Shown here one piece after another: positions 36,641 through 46,550 of a DNA stretch of 64,000 nucleotides. Both the position numbers and the translations under genes were made by a program. Under the pieces are notes generated by a model, which did no database searches, had not been told where the DNA came from, and was given only the letters and a program-made list of their open reading frames with translations. The stretch comes from Staphylococcus auricularis. GTDB lineage: Bacteria > Bacillota > Bacilli > Staphylococcales > Staphylococcaceae. The number at the start of each line of letters is the position of its first letter. Within the stretch, counting starts at the first letter, position 1. Where the stretch lies: contig NZ_LLER01000007.1 of NCBI RefSeq assembly GCF_001500315.1, positions 1 to 64,000 on the forward strand, in the 5' to 3' direction.

Positions 36641-37001
36641 CTCAAGATTTAATACAACAAATTTAAATACCAATTAATTTAGTATAGAAAAACATTGGGC
36701 TTTATTATATTATATAAATGTAGTTTGAAATAAATAAATCGGTTAAAAGTTGCAAAATTCTATATGTATGACTCAGCTTTTACTATTTTATTAGGATTAT
36801 TTTACCCATTTTACATACTACTAAGGAAATAAATGATAAAATTAAAAATATGAATATAAATTCTGAAGATTACATTAAATAACCTCAAAGTTTTAAACAT
36901 CTAGTTTAATTTAAGTATTACAAAATTGCAGAATTAAAATTTCCCATAAAGGTAGTACTTAAAAATGTGTGAAAAATTATGAAATAAGAAGGAGTAAAAA
37001 A

Positions 37002-38000
37002 ATGAATTCGGTCGGAATGTTGAGAACTAATAAAAGACCTCTTATATTAGCTAGAACGGTCTCCTATGTGTGTCAGCACTTTGGAATTGATTTCTTTTAT
37101 TTTAGACCAGACGACGTTGATATAGAGAATAAAAAAATCAATGCTCAATTTCTTGAAAAAGGAAAATGGATTAGAAAAACTGTAGACTACCCTGATGTTG
37201 TCGATAACGAGCCTATGAGTTCTAAAAACAAAGCCATATACGCTTCTTTAAAAGAAGACGCTATTCTTACTACAAATCCTCTCGGAGGAAAAAGTAAAGT
37301 CTTTAGAATGTTAGAAAAAAGTCAATTATTTGAAGATGTATTAATCCCTTACGTCGTAGTTCAAAATGCAGATGATGTCATACTATTTTTAAAAAAATAT
37401 AATAAAGTCTTATTGAAACCTGTATTTAGTAACCAAGGGAGAAATATCGTTGCGATTGAACAAGATGGAGATAGCTACAAATTAATGGACGATTGATTAA
37501 CTACTGAATATACATATGCAGAATTAATCGATATCATCAATTCAAATTATTTAAAACCTGCTTATATATGCCAACCATTTTTAGAATCAAAAACAAAAGA
37601 AGGCAGTCCATTCGATATTCGATTGCATGTCAGAAAAAATCAAAATGGACAATGGCAAAAGGTTAAAATATATCCTAGAGTGGGTATGGGTAAAAACATT
37701 ACATCAAATGTCAGCCAAGGTGGCGGTATATCACCTATCGTTCCGTTTTTACAAAGTAATTTCGGGGATAAATGGAAAAAATTAAAAGATCAACTTGAAC
37801 TTTTATGTAAAACTTTCCCGAAAAGATTTGAAAGTTTATATAGCTACAAACTAGATGCATTAGGCATTGATTTAGGTGTAGACCCAAACGGTAATATTGG
37901 CTTGTTTGAAGTAAACACTTATCCAGGACAACAATTCTTTTATGCAGAAGATGCCGAAGTACGTGTCGGATATTACAGATATCTGTTGAATTTAAAATAA
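37002..38000 (+). pseudogene. YheC/YheD-type ATP-grasp protein, interrupted by an in-frame TGA
   Basis: One frame from ATG 37002 (AAGGAG 8 bases before) to the stop at 38000, 333 codons, is broken by TGA at 37494-37496 in the middle of the ATP-grasp domain. Before it: KVLLKPVFSNQGRNIVAIE (Lys and Gly loop of ATP-grasp). After it: DIRLHVRKNQNGQW and a C-terminal GLFEVNTYPGQQ metal-binding motif. The family in Bacillus is coat-associated (YheC/YheD), but non-spore-formers carry relatives that may ligate amino acids or peptides. TGG (Trp) at this codon would restore a full protein. Flanked by terminators, it is a single-gene unit. Confidence 0.8.
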
Positions 38001-38009
38001 ACAAAAAGA

Positions 38010-38058
38010 AAAACTGCCGATAGTGTTATTTCACACTACCGACAGTTTCTTTTTTTAT
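38010..38058. terminator. Bidirectional terminator
   Basis: AAACTGCCGATAGTGT pairs imperfectly with ACACTACCGACAGTTT. There is an A run before and a T run after. It lies between the ATP-grasp gene and the convergent dehydrogenase gene. Confidence 0.88.
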
Positions 38059-38069
38059 CTCATTTTATC

Positions 38070-39884
38070 TTATTTTAAGAAATCATCTTTGAAGTAAGGT
38101 TTGCCGTCTGAGTAGTCATAGAAACCTTTACCTGTAGCTAAACCAAGTTCATTGTTATTCACTTTATCTTCAAGTAATTGGATTACTTTTTGATCTTCTT
38201 CATCATCTGAAGCTTCAGCAACTGGTTTTAAGATTTCTAATGCGTTGTCTAAACCGATCATATCCATGATTGCGAATGGACCTTGGTTGGCGTGGAAACC
38301 AATCATCCAAGTTTTATCGATTGTTTCTTTGTCTGCAACTTCTTTAACAAGTAATTTCGCACCTGCTTGAATGAGTGGAGTCATGATTCTGTTTACGATG
38401 TAACCTGGTTGTTCTTTATGAAGTGGTGCAACAACTAAGTTAATGTCACGTGCGAATGCAAGTACTTTATTAAATGTATCTTCAGTTGTTTGACCTGCAA
38501 CCATGACTTGGCCTACATTACTGTTCCAAATGCTGTTTACAATGCGTAATGCGGCGAATTTTTCTGGACGACCTGTCGCATCTTCAAAGTCACTTGGTCT
38601 TAATGTTGCAGTGCTTGTAACGATATATGCATCGTCATTTAATACTTCTGAAAGTTTGTTGTAGAAGTGTTCTTTTGTTTCTTTATCGTCAGCCACCGCT
38701 TCGATAACTAAGTCAACATCTTGTGTCGCATCTGCAATGTTTGTGTGATAGTTGATGCGTTCAGCGATTGCGTTCACTTTGTCGTCATCTACATCGAAGT
38801 AATCTTTGTAAGCTTTTTTCGCAGTTTCAATATGATCTTTAACTGTTTGAATGTCATCTTCACTTTCGCTATAAAGTGTCACGTTGAAATCACCAGAAGC
38901 AACTTGTAAAGCTACTTGTGCAGCTGTTAAACCACTACCGGCAACTGCGATATTTTTGAAATCATGAGATAAATCTTCAACATCTTTTGTATTATCAAAG
39001 AATGCGTCTTCAGTGTATTCTGGGTCAGGATAATTGTAGAAGCCTTTGCCTCCAACTTTACCTAATTTATCGCTATCTACCATATCTTGTAAGATTTTAG
39101 TATAGTTTTTAGCCCATTCTGGATCTTGATCTGTTTCACGTGATTTTCTGATGTTTAATTGAGTGTTTGTACCCACGATATCATTCATACCGAATGGACC
39201 GTGTTCGTCGTGAGTGGCACGCATCCATGTTTTATCGATGGTTTTAACATCTGATGTTTCACTTGCGAGTAAGTAAGCTGCGCCACCTGAGAATGGTACG
39301 AGTAATGAGTTTAAGATGTAACCAGGTTGTTCTCTGTAAATTGGAAGAGGTACCATACCGATTGCTTTCGCGAAATCAAGTACTTCGTCGAAAATTTCAT
39401 CTGAAGTATCTGGCGTACGCATCACTTCACCTGTATTACGTAACCAAATTTCGTTCGCAAAGTGTAAGGCTAAGAATTTTTCAGGACGGCCTGAGATATC
39501 TTTATAATCACTTGGTTTAAATGTTGATGAGTTTGTCGCAAAGATTGTTTTATCTGGTGCGCTTTCACCTAAATTTTTGTAAAAGTCTTTTTTAATATCT
39601 ACGACTTCTGGAATCGCTTCGATGACGATATCTGCATCTGCTGCCGCTTCAGCAATATCTGATTTATATTGAATAGTATTGAAAGCTTCATCCACTTTCT
39701 CTTGTGTTGTATCTAAATCTTCAACGTAGCGTTTTCTTAAGTCACTTAAACGGTCTTTCGCTTTTCCAAGTGCATCATCGTTAATATCATATACAGTTAC
39801 ATTGAAATCATGGAATGAAGATTGAAAAGCGATTTGGCTATCTAGTACACCACCGCCAGCAACGACTACATTTTTAATATCCAT
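38070..39884 (-). CDS. Tandem-duplicated 3-hydroxyacyl-CoA dehydrogenase
   Basis: About 604 residues made of two homologous halves, each with an NAD-binding Rossmann start (VVVAGGGVLDSQIAF at residue 5; IAVAGSGLTAAQVAL near 315), the DIVIEAIPE / DLVIEAVAD region, TNSSTFKPSDY / TSTATLRPSDF and a C-terminal helical domain with a DxIG segment. Both belong to the HAD/FadB dehydrogenase family that oxidises 3-hydroxyacyl-CoA. In the first half the usual G-x-G-x-x-G loop reads GGGVLDSQ, weaker than canonical, and the second reads GSGLTAAQ, so cofactor binding may differ. Catalytic His is replaced or shifted in both HF/RI segments. Start at 39884 follows AAGGGGTG. Usual family length is about 285 residues per unit. 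Confidence 0.8.
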   Translation of the reverse strand: MDIKNVVVAGGGVLDSQIAFQSSFHDFNVTVYDINDDALGKAKDRLSDLRKRYVEDLDTTQEKVDEAFNTIQYKSDIAEAAADADIVIEAIPEVVDIKKDFYKNLGESAPDKTIFATNSSTFKPSDYKDISGRPEKFLALHFANEIWLRNTGEVMRTPDTSDEIFDEVLDFAKAIGMVPLPIYREQPGYILNSLLVPFSGGAAYLLASETSDVKTIDKTWMRATHDEHGPFGMNDIVGTNTQLNIRKSRETDQDPEWAKNYTKILQDMVDSDKLGKVGGKGFYNYPDPEYTEDAFFDNTKDVEDLSHDFKNIAVAGSGLTAAQVALQVASGDFNVTLYSESEDDIQTVKDHIETAKKAYKDYFDVDDDKVNAIAERINYHTNIADATQDVDLVIEAVADDKETKEHFYNKLSEVLNDDAYIVTSTATLRPSDFEDATGRPEKFAALRIVNSIWNSNVGQVMVAGQTTEDTFNKVLAFARDINLVVAPLHKEQPGYIVNRIMTPLIQAGAKLLVKEVADKETIDKTWMIGFHANQGPFAIMDMIGLDNALEILKPVAEASDDEEDQKVIQLLEDKVNNNELGLATGKGFYDYSDGKPYFKDDFLK

Positions 39885-40149
39885 ATACTTTACACCCCTT
39901 GTTATTAAAATATTCATTAAAATAATGACTACGCTTCATTATACTATGCGATTTAAAATCAACTAAATGTTTTGAGCTTAAGGCGCCCATTATACTTAAA
40001 AATATATATGATATATCATTATTTGATTACAGTTATTAATTAGCCTAATTTGATTCCTACAAAACATTATCTTTAGTGAGGAGGTGGAGTAATCTTGGTT
40101 TGATTAAAACTAGGAAGACGAGACTAAATTTAATTCATCACCTTGATTA
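39885..40149. other. Intergenic region without a clear gene
   Basis: Holds a minus-strand -10 TATAAT (39938-39943) for the dehydrogenase gene with a weak -35. No gene is seen up to the remnant starting at 40150. Confidence 0.4.
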
Positions 40150-40335
40150 GGTTTTGATTATGTGGACACTGGAGATTTAGAAAATTCATGGCGCCAACAA
40201 CCAGGCACACCGGCTTACTGTACAGAATTAACGCAGGATGAACTTGATGTAGCAGTAAAACAAGCAGATGCCACAAAAGCACCTCATAACCGCGATAAAG
40301 TGTTAGCATTACTCAATCAAGATAAGTCAGAATAA
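40150..40335 (+). pseudogene. 3' remnant of an NADPH-dependent (F420-type) reductase gene
   Basis: An open frame of 61 codons without a start encodes GFDYVDTGDLENSWRQQPG and then a C-terminal helical region ending DKVLALLNQDKSE. This resembles the C-terminus of NADPH-dependent F420-reductase-like proteins, where VDTGxLE...QPG..AYC is conserved. The 5' part is missing; a TAG lies one codon before the conserved block. It is a leftover of a deletion event. Confidence 0.65.
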
Positions 40336-40400
40336 TACAGCCATGATGAACGCGTGAAATTGAATAGAGAGATTTATCATAATTGAAATTAATTATAAAA

Positions 40401-40435
40401 AAGAGTCAGGACTAGCAAAGTCCTGACTCTTTATC
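40401..40435 (+). terminator. Terminator after the reductase remnant
   Basis: AAGAGTCAGGACT and AGTCCTGACTCTT form a perfect 13-bp stem with loop AGCAA, followed by TTATCTTT. It survives although the gene before it is decayed. Confidence 0.85.
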
Positions 40436-40527
40436 TTTAAAACACTAACAATTTTCTTGCGTCTCATTGAATATAATCCAAGTGTATATACTCTATGGTT
40501 ATACAAAGCCTATATTCTCAGCCAAAA

Positions 40528-40791
40528 TCATATCGTTTCTCGACGTTTTGAAATTAAAGCGTACAAACCGCCTACAAAAATTAAGACAATACCAAAAGTA
40601 AAAATCATCTGAGGTGTAGGTGAAAATTGCGTGTGAATGGCTTCAGCTGTAATATGAGATTTAATTTCCAGTCCCATCATTGTTGTGACAATACTTGTTT
40701 TGTCGATTTGAAATAGCGTATACAAATAATCTATTAATGATAACACGAGCCAAACTGCAATACTGAGTTTTACTATTTTAAGTATTTTCAT
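40528..40791 (-). CDS. Small two-helix membrane protein, unknown
   Basis: About 87 residues with two membrane helices (LSIAVWLVLSLIDYLYTLF and MIFTFGIVLIFVGGLYALI) and a roughly 35-residue external loop, ending in a basic SKRRE tail. Not recognised as a named family. The ATG at 40791 is preceded by GGAGTGG with 6 bases of spacer. It stands alone on the minus strand between a terminator and bioB. Confidence 0.65.
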   Translation of the reverse strand: MKILKIVKLSIAVWLVLSLIDYLYTLFQIDKTSIVTTMMGLEIKSHITAEAIHTQFSPTPQMIFTFGIVLIFVGGLYALISKRRETI

Positions 40792-41000
40792 TAAGTACCA
40801 CTCCATTTTTATATTTCATTCTTTTTTGTTATTCATTTGCGTTTTATCTTTTAATTAATTATATATAACAAACAATAATTTTTAAAGAATTTATCGAAAT
40901 ATAAGATAAGTATACTTACATAGTCTCAGTCATTTAATTAGGTGGGTTAGCTCGATACATAATAAGATCGTCCGAGGTTTAACCTTTAGTCTGAGTATCC

Positions 41001-41993
41001 TTATGACTGCTCAGCCACTGGCACGTCTTGATTACCAAAGTCAATTTCAAATCCTAAGTCTTCAATCATTTTGTAATCTAATTTGTTGGGTTGTCCACCA
41101 GTAATTAAATAATCCCCAACAAAGATAGAGTTTGCTGCTTTTAATGCAAGGGGTTGTAATGAACGTAAATTGACTTCGCGCCCGCCTGCGATACGTATTT
41201 CTTTTGTGGGGTTCACAAGTCTAAATAATGAGACGAGACGTAAACATTTCATCGGTGTAAGCTCATCCATATCACCAAATTTAGTTCCTTTAATAGGATG
41301 TAAGAAATTAATCGGGATACTATCTGCGTCGATTTCTTTCAGCGCAAATGCCATATCGACAATATCTTGATTAGACTCACCCATACCACAAATGACGCCT
41401 GAACATGGTGAAATATTGTTCTCTTTCATGATTTCGATTGTGTCAGTACGATCTTTGTATGTGTGCGTTGTAACAACTTCTTCGTGGTAATTTTCGCTCG
41501 TATTAATATTGTGATTGTATCTATCGACACCCGCTGCTTTCAGTTTCTTCGCTTGTTCGTCGTTCGTTAACCCGAGGCAAGCACAAATTTTAAGTTGTGG
41601 ATGGATCGCTTTGATTTCTTCTACTGTTCTGCTGATGTGATCAACTTCTTTATCACTTGGGCCACGACCACTCATAACAATACAATACGTGCCAATATTG
41701 TTGTCATGGGCGACGTTTGCGCCGTCGATAATTTGTTCTTCTGGCACTAATGCGTAACGCTGTTTTTGTTTCATATCTCTAGATTGACCGCAATAACCGC
41801 AGTTTTCAGGACAAATCCCACTTTTTGCATTTAAAATCATGTTGAGTTTTACTTTTTTTCCGTAAAAATGCTTTCTTAATATGTATGCTTCATTGAGTAG
41901 GTCAAATGTATCGATCTCTTCGTCTTCATAAATGTCTAACGCTTCTCTTTTTGTTAATGTTTCTCCTTTTAAAATGTTTTCAGCTAAATTCAT
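41001..41993 (-). CDS. bioB: Biotin synthase BioB
   Basis: About 330 residues of the radical-SAM biotin synthase. The [4Fe-4S] cluster motif CPENCGYC (CxxxCxxC) is at about residue 55-65, and the [19 protein letters not shown] and [12 protein letters not shown] blocks are family hallmarks. It inserts sulfur into dethiobiotin. The ATG at 41993 follows GGGAAGGA. No bioA, bioD, bioF or bioY is adjacent, so bioB is a solo unit under a BirA-type operator. The cell would need dethiobiotin from elsewhere in the genome or outside. Confidence 0.96.
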   Translation of the reverse strand: MNLAENILKGETLTKREALDIYEDEEIDTFDLLNEAYILRKHFYGKKVKLNMILNAKSGICPENCGYCGQSRDMKQKQRYALVPEEQIIDGANVAHDNNIGTYCIVMSGRGPSDKEVDHISRTVEEIKAIHPQLKICACLGLTNDEQAKKLKAAGVDRYNHNINTSENYHEEVVTTHTYKDRTDTIEIMKENNISPCSGVICGMGESNQDIVDMAFALKEIDADSIPINFLHPIKGTKFGDMDELTPMKCLRLVSLFRLVNPTKEIRIAGGREVNLRSLQPLALKAANSIFVGDYLITGGQPNKLDYKMIEDLGFEIDFGNQDVPVAEQS

Positions 41994-42114
41994 ATTAATC
42001 CTTCCCATTCATAACAAGTTATATTTCTCTTTTAAAGTGCCAAACCATTTCTATTTTGCTTATTCTACATGTTGAAAATGAATTTTTGAGTCAATATTTG
42101 GCAATATAGATTTA

Positions 42115-42147
42115 AATGTAAACCTATTTATAATAAAAGTTTACATT
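42115..42147. promoter_or_regulatory. BirA operator of bioB
   Basis: AATGTAAAC (42115-42123) and GTTTACATT (42139-42147) are perfect inverted repeats with a 15-bp spacer, the pattern of the Gram-positive BirA box. It lies about 120 bp before bioB and encloses the promoter region. Confidence 0.92.
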
Positions 42148-42179
42148 TTATAGGGTAGATTTTCAAGTTACATAAAAAA

Positions 42180-42215
42180 ACGCTTGATTTAAGAAAGTAA
42201 ATCAAGCACTTTTTT
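42180..42215. terminator. Terminator after the MFS pseudogene
   Basis: GCTTGATTT (42182-42190) and AAATCAAGC form a 9-bp stem with loop AAGAAAGT, flanked by an A run and by TTTTTT. It ends the leftward MFS gene at 42228. Confidence 0.88.
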
Positions 42216-42227
42216 GTAGAAACGAAA

Positions 42228-43432
42228 TTAAATTTGTTCATTATGTTGAGTTAACGAATGTTGGTATTTCAAACCAACAATAAAGACGACGAGATAAGCG
42301 AGACCCGCGATGATAAACGCCCAAAAGACACCACTATAATCCACGATAACAGTGATTAAATAAGTGCTTATCGCAAAGCTAAAGCTATAAACCATATTAT
42401 TAAGAACATACGTATCTGTAATTTGTGTATCATTCAATTCGCTTTGAAGTTTAGAATGGAGGACCGTCGTACGCATCTCGTCTAAAATACCGTAAATGCA
42501 TGAGCAAAGTAATACGAATATTAAAATATGATTGATTGCAAAACTCATATTCAGTACAGCAAGTACGATTGGTAAATAAAAAATGAAAAAGCTAAAACGT
42601 TTTTGGAAAAATTGATCTTGAAAATTTACCACAAGACCCGCAATAATCATACCAGTGAAGAATGTGGCATTAATCATCCCAAACCAAAATGTATCTACCT
42701 GTAAAAAGGTCTCAACATAAATCAATATCACTGCCGCAATCCACACACTATGTGCGAAAGATTCGATGAATGTCGATATATTTAAAAATCGACTCCATGG
42801 TGTTTTGAGATTCGTTTTTATCATATTGTGAAAAGATCCCATCATTGTTTCCGCTTCAGTTTCGACTTGTTTATCATCTTTAATAAATAACGTGAAGATG
42901 ACGGCGAAAATATATAATACGATAGTCAGTATGATGAGATTTGAATAACCTAGCGCGGCCAGTAAAATACCGCCCAGTGCCCATGACCCGACTTGTACAA
43001 CATTGTTCATCGTATTCATTTTCGCATTAGCAGAAAGAATATGTTCTTCCTTTTCGATGTACGGAATAAATGAATTTTTGATTGGATTTGTAAAACCGTC
43101 AAATAATGAATTAATGAAAATAAGTAAATACAGATAAATGAGTTCAGTTATTGAAACAGAGATAAATGCGAGAATGCCTATGAGAATAACGATTTTAAGC
43201 ATCTGAAAAATAAGCAATACACGTTGCTTTGAAAGGCGTTGATATATGTATGGCGACAGGATACCACTGAGAAAATGCCTGCTGTGATGACAATGGGAAT
43301 CGTTCCCGCACTCGTAGCCTTCCCTGTTAATTGATAAACGAACGAAATAAGCCCCACAATATAAATAATATCGCCCGTATTCGCAAATAATTGGCTGAAA
43401 AATAAATGATAAAAATTCCGACTATGTTTCAT
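42228..43432 (-). pseudogene. MFS transporter broken by a one-base frameshift
   Basis: The 5' frame (43432 to about 43275) begins with the MFS-type N-terminus FFSQLFANTGDIIYIVGL and leaves frame near 43272-43275, a run of four As (Ts on the coding strand). Inserting one base restores GILSPYIYQRLSKQRVLLIF, the expected loop and next helix, and continues to 42228, about 402 residues with 12 helices. Family resemblance is to drug/unknown MFS carriers with 12 helices. Its neighbours are bioB and a NUDIX fusion gene. The substrate is unknown. Confidence 0.8.
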
Positions 43433-43483
43433 CGTTGTGTGCCCCTGTTTGGTTTTATATTTTGTAGATTTAGAAGATGGTTT

Positions 43484-44494
43484 TCAGTGATTTTGTAGTA
43501 ATTGCACAATATGTCGGTTTAAAGATGGATATTGTGCTAAATCATTGGTTGTCACCCATGTATAATCATCAAATTCGGTTGGGTCTACTTTTAAATTTGA
43601 AATATCGCTTACTGTTGAATAGTAAGTATAGACTAACCGTTGATGTTTTTTATTGAAAAATTGGTAGCCTATGCATTCACATTCTTCTAAATCTAAATTT
43701 GTTTCTTCTTTGGTTTCTCGAAGAACCGCTTCTTCCATACTTTCGTTAAACTTAACCTTGCCACCCGGAACGTTCCATATTCCAGGCGCCACCTTTACAT
43801 CAGACCGACGTTTACAGATGAGATATTTCCCTTTATGTTCAAGAATGATTTCAACAGCGAATCTAAAATCTGTGTGATTAAGCCCTTTCGTAGTGGCATT
43901 GTAAAAACCTATGAGAATGTCTCTCGCATCTTGAGAAGGTAGGTGCTGCGTGTCTGCCTTTTGATTAAAAAAGAAGTGATTCAATATTTGAAATTTAGCT
44001 TGTTTGCTATAGCCTATGAAGAAGTCGCTTTTGTGATGGCTTTGTGGACTTACAATTTGAAATAAATCTACAGGACTTTCGTACCATTTTTGAAGATATG
44101 GAAGGGAATTTTGACTTACATCTTCTGTGTGATTCTCAGAGTCCAATGTTATAGGACGGTCACAAAGGATATGAAGGTTATGTTTCATACAGAATTCGAG
44201 ATACTTCAGATGATTGTGTGAAGAGGCGGAGATTAATGCATGCCTGATATCTTGTCGATCCACCAAATTTTTTACTCTCTCTTCTTCATAAGGCATGTTT
44301 AATAAACCATCACTACTATCATCGAAATAAATCGTTTCGCAGATTGAATGGTGGTCAAAGATAAACTGTGCAATTTCATCTTTTTTAGACGCTACATCTA
44401 CAATAAAGACTTTTTCTATTTGCGGATGAGCTACCACATGCTCCCAATAACTATTTTCAGATGTCACTTCAAACCCCAATATTAAACATTTCAT
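43484..44494 (-). CDS. Fusion protein: Gfo/Idh-like N-terminus plus C-terminal NUDIX hydrolase
   Basis: 336 residues. The first part (1-205) starts with KCLILGFEVTSENSYW and includes HNLHILCDRPIT, which resembles the beta-strand core of Gfo/Idh/MocA oxidoreductases, but the full oxidoreductase length and dinucleotide loop are not seen. The second part (about 212-336) is a NUDIX hydrolase with the box GGKVKFNESMEEAVLRETKEE (G-x5-E-x7-RExxEE), which hydrolyses nucleoside diphosphates linked to another group. It is an unusual fusion. Start at 44494 lies just before the exporter genes. The role may be NDP-sugar metabolism. Confidence 0.75.
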   Translation of the reverse strand: MKCLILGFEVTSENSYWEHVVAHPQIEKVFIVDVASKKDEIAQFIFDHHSICETIYFDDSSDGLLNMPYEEERVKNLVDRQDIRHALISASSHNHLKYLEFCMKHNLHILCDRPITLDSENHTEDVSQNSLPYLQKWYESPVDLFQIVSPQSHHKSDFFIGYSKQAKFQILNHFFFNQKADTQHLPSQDARDILIGFYNATTKGLNHTDFRFAVEIILEHKGKYLICKRRSDVKVAPGIWNVPGGKVKFNESMEEAVLRETKEETNLDLEECECIGYQFFNKKHQRLVYTYYSTVSDISNLKVDPTEFDDYTWVTTNDLAQYPSLNRHIVQLLQNH

Positions 44495-44645
44495 ACCCTA
44501 TACCCCTTCGCATTTTCCTCATTTTACAAACTTTAAAAATAAATGTCAAAATAATGCTAATTTTGTGATATATATGCGAGAAATAAACACCATATAAGGA
44601 TTCCTTCAACAATTTATAGAAGATATTTACACCTATAATTTCCAT

Positions 44646-44701
44646 TTTAAAAAGCACCCTAACTTTAAGTTGAATCACAACCTCAAAATTAGAATGCTTT
44701 T
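44646..44701 (-). terminator. Imperfect terminator after the ABC-2 permease gene
   Basis: AAGCA...CTAA...TTT pairs with AAA...TTAG...TGCTT across a loop, with mismatches, and a T run on the minus strand follows. It lies just past the stop at 44717. Confidence 0.5.
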
Positions 44702-44716
44702 CGTAAAAGACTTGAT

Positions 44717-45811
44717 TTATACTTTTCTGTAACGTTTCAATCCAACAATATTCAATATAGTAAATGTAATGATGAAGATAAATAAGATACCAATATCGAA
44801 CCAAATATATTCAAAACCTTGTCCTTTAATCATTATCTCGGTCAATGCATCGCCCGCATATCGTAATGGGAAGAGATAACCTATGACGCTAATCCAATCT
44901 GCGATATTTTCTAAAGGAATAATCCCGGAAAAGAATACTTGAGGAATCGCGACGATTGGAATAAACTGAATCATTTGAAACTCAGAATTTGCGAAAGTGG
45001 AAACGAAAATACCCATCGCTAACGCAGCTAATGCGACTAAGATATTAATTAACAATACCCACCAGATACTGCCTGCAACTTCAATATTTAAAATGATAAT
45101 CGCAAAAAATACGATGAGTAACGTTTGTAATATCGCAAACAAACCATAACCAGCTAAATAACCAAACACAATCTCACTTCTTTTGACCGGCGTAGCTAAC
45201 AAGCGCTCTAATGTGCCACTTGTGCGTTCTCTAAGTAAACCAATTCCTGAAATTAAAAATACAAAAAGGAACACAAAGAAACCAATTAAAATTGGAAACA
45301 TTTTATCAAAATATGTGCTATCTTCGTCACCGTAAAGATAATGATTTGATAACTCAAGATTTTCTGATTGTTGCGCACTGTTTTGTTTCAAATTAGCAGG
45401 AATTTTTTCTACAATTTCTTTCATATCTTGCATTTTATTTTTCTGAATTGCGCTTGATAAAAGTTGCTTCGCTGATCCTGTTTTACTAGGATCCTCATTC
45501 GCATAAGTGACTTCTAATTTTGAACCATTTTTAGTTACGTAACCGTCTAACTCTTTATCAACAATTTCATCTTTAATGGACTCTGGTGAATCAAATTTTT
45601 GAATGTCGACTTTATCAGACGGCAATGCATCAACAATTTGATCAGGGACGTTGTTATCGATCCCCATGCTCAAATTTGTTTCATCATTTGTATCAAAAAC
45701 GAAGTACAATAGCGTTAAAACAAGTAAAGGTGCGAAGAACATCAACAAGAGGGTTCTCTTATCTCTCAACAGTTCTTTAATTACACGTATCAGTACAGCT
45801 TTAAATCTCAT
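44717..45811 (-). CDS. ABC-2 type exporter permease
   Basis: A 364-residue ABC-2 membrane protein. It has an N-terminal helix, a large extracellular domain (about residues 35-175), then five helices with LLRERTSGTLERLLATPVKR (about 200-220), the conserved coupling region of drug/antibiotic ABC-2 permeases. It pairs with the adjacent ATPase and probably exports a drug or lipid-like compound. The start overlaps the ATPase stop by 4 bp. Confidence 0.9.
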   Translation of the reverse strand: MRFKAVLIRVIKELLRDKRTLLLMFFAPLLVLTLLYFVFDTNDETNLSMGIDNNVPDQIVDALPSDKVDIQKFDSPESIKDEIVDKELDGYVTKNGSKLEVTYANEDPSKTGSAKQLLSSAIQKNKMQDMKEIVEKIPANLKQNSAQQSENLELSNHYLYGDEDSTYFDKMFPILIGFFVFLFVFLISGIGLLRERTSGTLERLLATPVKRSEIVFGYLAGYGLFAILQTLLIVFFAIIILNIEVAGSIWWVLLINILVALAALAMGIFVSTFANSEFQMIQFIPIVAIPQVFFSGIIPLENIADWISVIGYLFPLRYAGDALTEIMIKGQGFEYIWFDIGILFIFIITFTILNIVGLKRYRKV

Positions 45812-46536
45812 GATTGCACCTCCGCTTCCGCTTTAATGAATACTTCCTCTATCGAATCGACGCCGAATTTTTCTTTTAATTCGTTCGGAGTACCAATCGT
45901 GAATAGATGACCTTCTACAATCAAGCCTACATAGTCACACCGCTCAGCTTCACTCATTACATGGGTTGTCACAATGACCGATTTATTTTCTTCAGTTAGC
46001 TGATTCAATTGTTCCCATATATCTCTACGCAAACTTGGATCTATACCAACAGTCGGTTCATCGAGAATGATTAAATCAGGTTTTGACAACAACGTGATTG
46101 CCAATGATAATCTCCGTTTCATACCGCCAGAAAATGTATTGACTATTTGATGTAACGATTGATCTAAATTCACCAGCTTCATATTCGTTTCAATAGCTTG
46201 GTTAAGTGCCTTCCCTTTTAATCCCATTAAATTACCGAAGAATACAAGATTTTCGCGAGCTGTTAATGAGCTATATAGTGCATCACTTTGTCCCATATAA
46301 CCAATATCATTTAAAATTTTACGATTTGGCATCTTCTTATTGAAAATTTGAGCTTCTCCAGAATCTAATTTTTCCATGCCCATTAAGCATTTAATTGTCG
46401 TCGTTTTCCCCGAACCACTTGGACCAATTAATCCTAAGATTTGTCCGCTTCGTAAGCTGATATCAATGTCATCTAATACTTTCTTTTTTCCGTAATACTT
46501 TGTCCCGTTCGTCAATTGAGCTACGAGTTCCGACAT
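45808..46536 (-). CDS. ABC exporter ATPase (drug type)
   Basis: About 242 residues. It has Walker A GPSGSGKTTT (about residue 33-42), the Q-loop GYMGQSDALY, signature FSGGMKRRLSLA, Walker B DLIILDEPTVG and the H-loop TTHVM. It belongs to the DrrA/CcmA-like family. The ATG at 46536 has GGAGGG 5 bases before it. It is divergent from the TetR gene, and a palindrome at 46551-46567 overlaps its promoter. Confidence 0.93.
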   Translation of the reverse strand: MSELVAQLTNGTKYYGKKKVLDDIDISLRSGQILGLIGPSGSGKTTTIKCLMGMEKLDSGEAQIFNKKMPNRKILNDIGYMGQSDALYSSLTARENLVFFGNLMGLKGKALNQAIETNMKLVNLDQSLHQIVNTFSGGMKRRLSLAITLLSKPDLIILDEPTVGIDPSLRRDIWEQLNQLTEENKSVIVTTHVMSEAERCDYVGLIVEGHLFTIGTPNELKEKFGVDSIEEVFIKAEAEVQS

Positions 46537-46550
46537 AGTTACCCTCCTTA

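Noticed and set aside
40372..40386. TATCATAATTGA, similar to the SCC core.
   Set aside because: The flanking GAAGC part and the CCGCATCA repeat are missing; it is a chance match.
44469..44804. Minus-strand 111-codon frame between the exporter permease and the NUDIX fusion.
   Set aside because: It overlaps the permease end and its terminator, is Tyr/His-rich, and has no ribosome-binding site.
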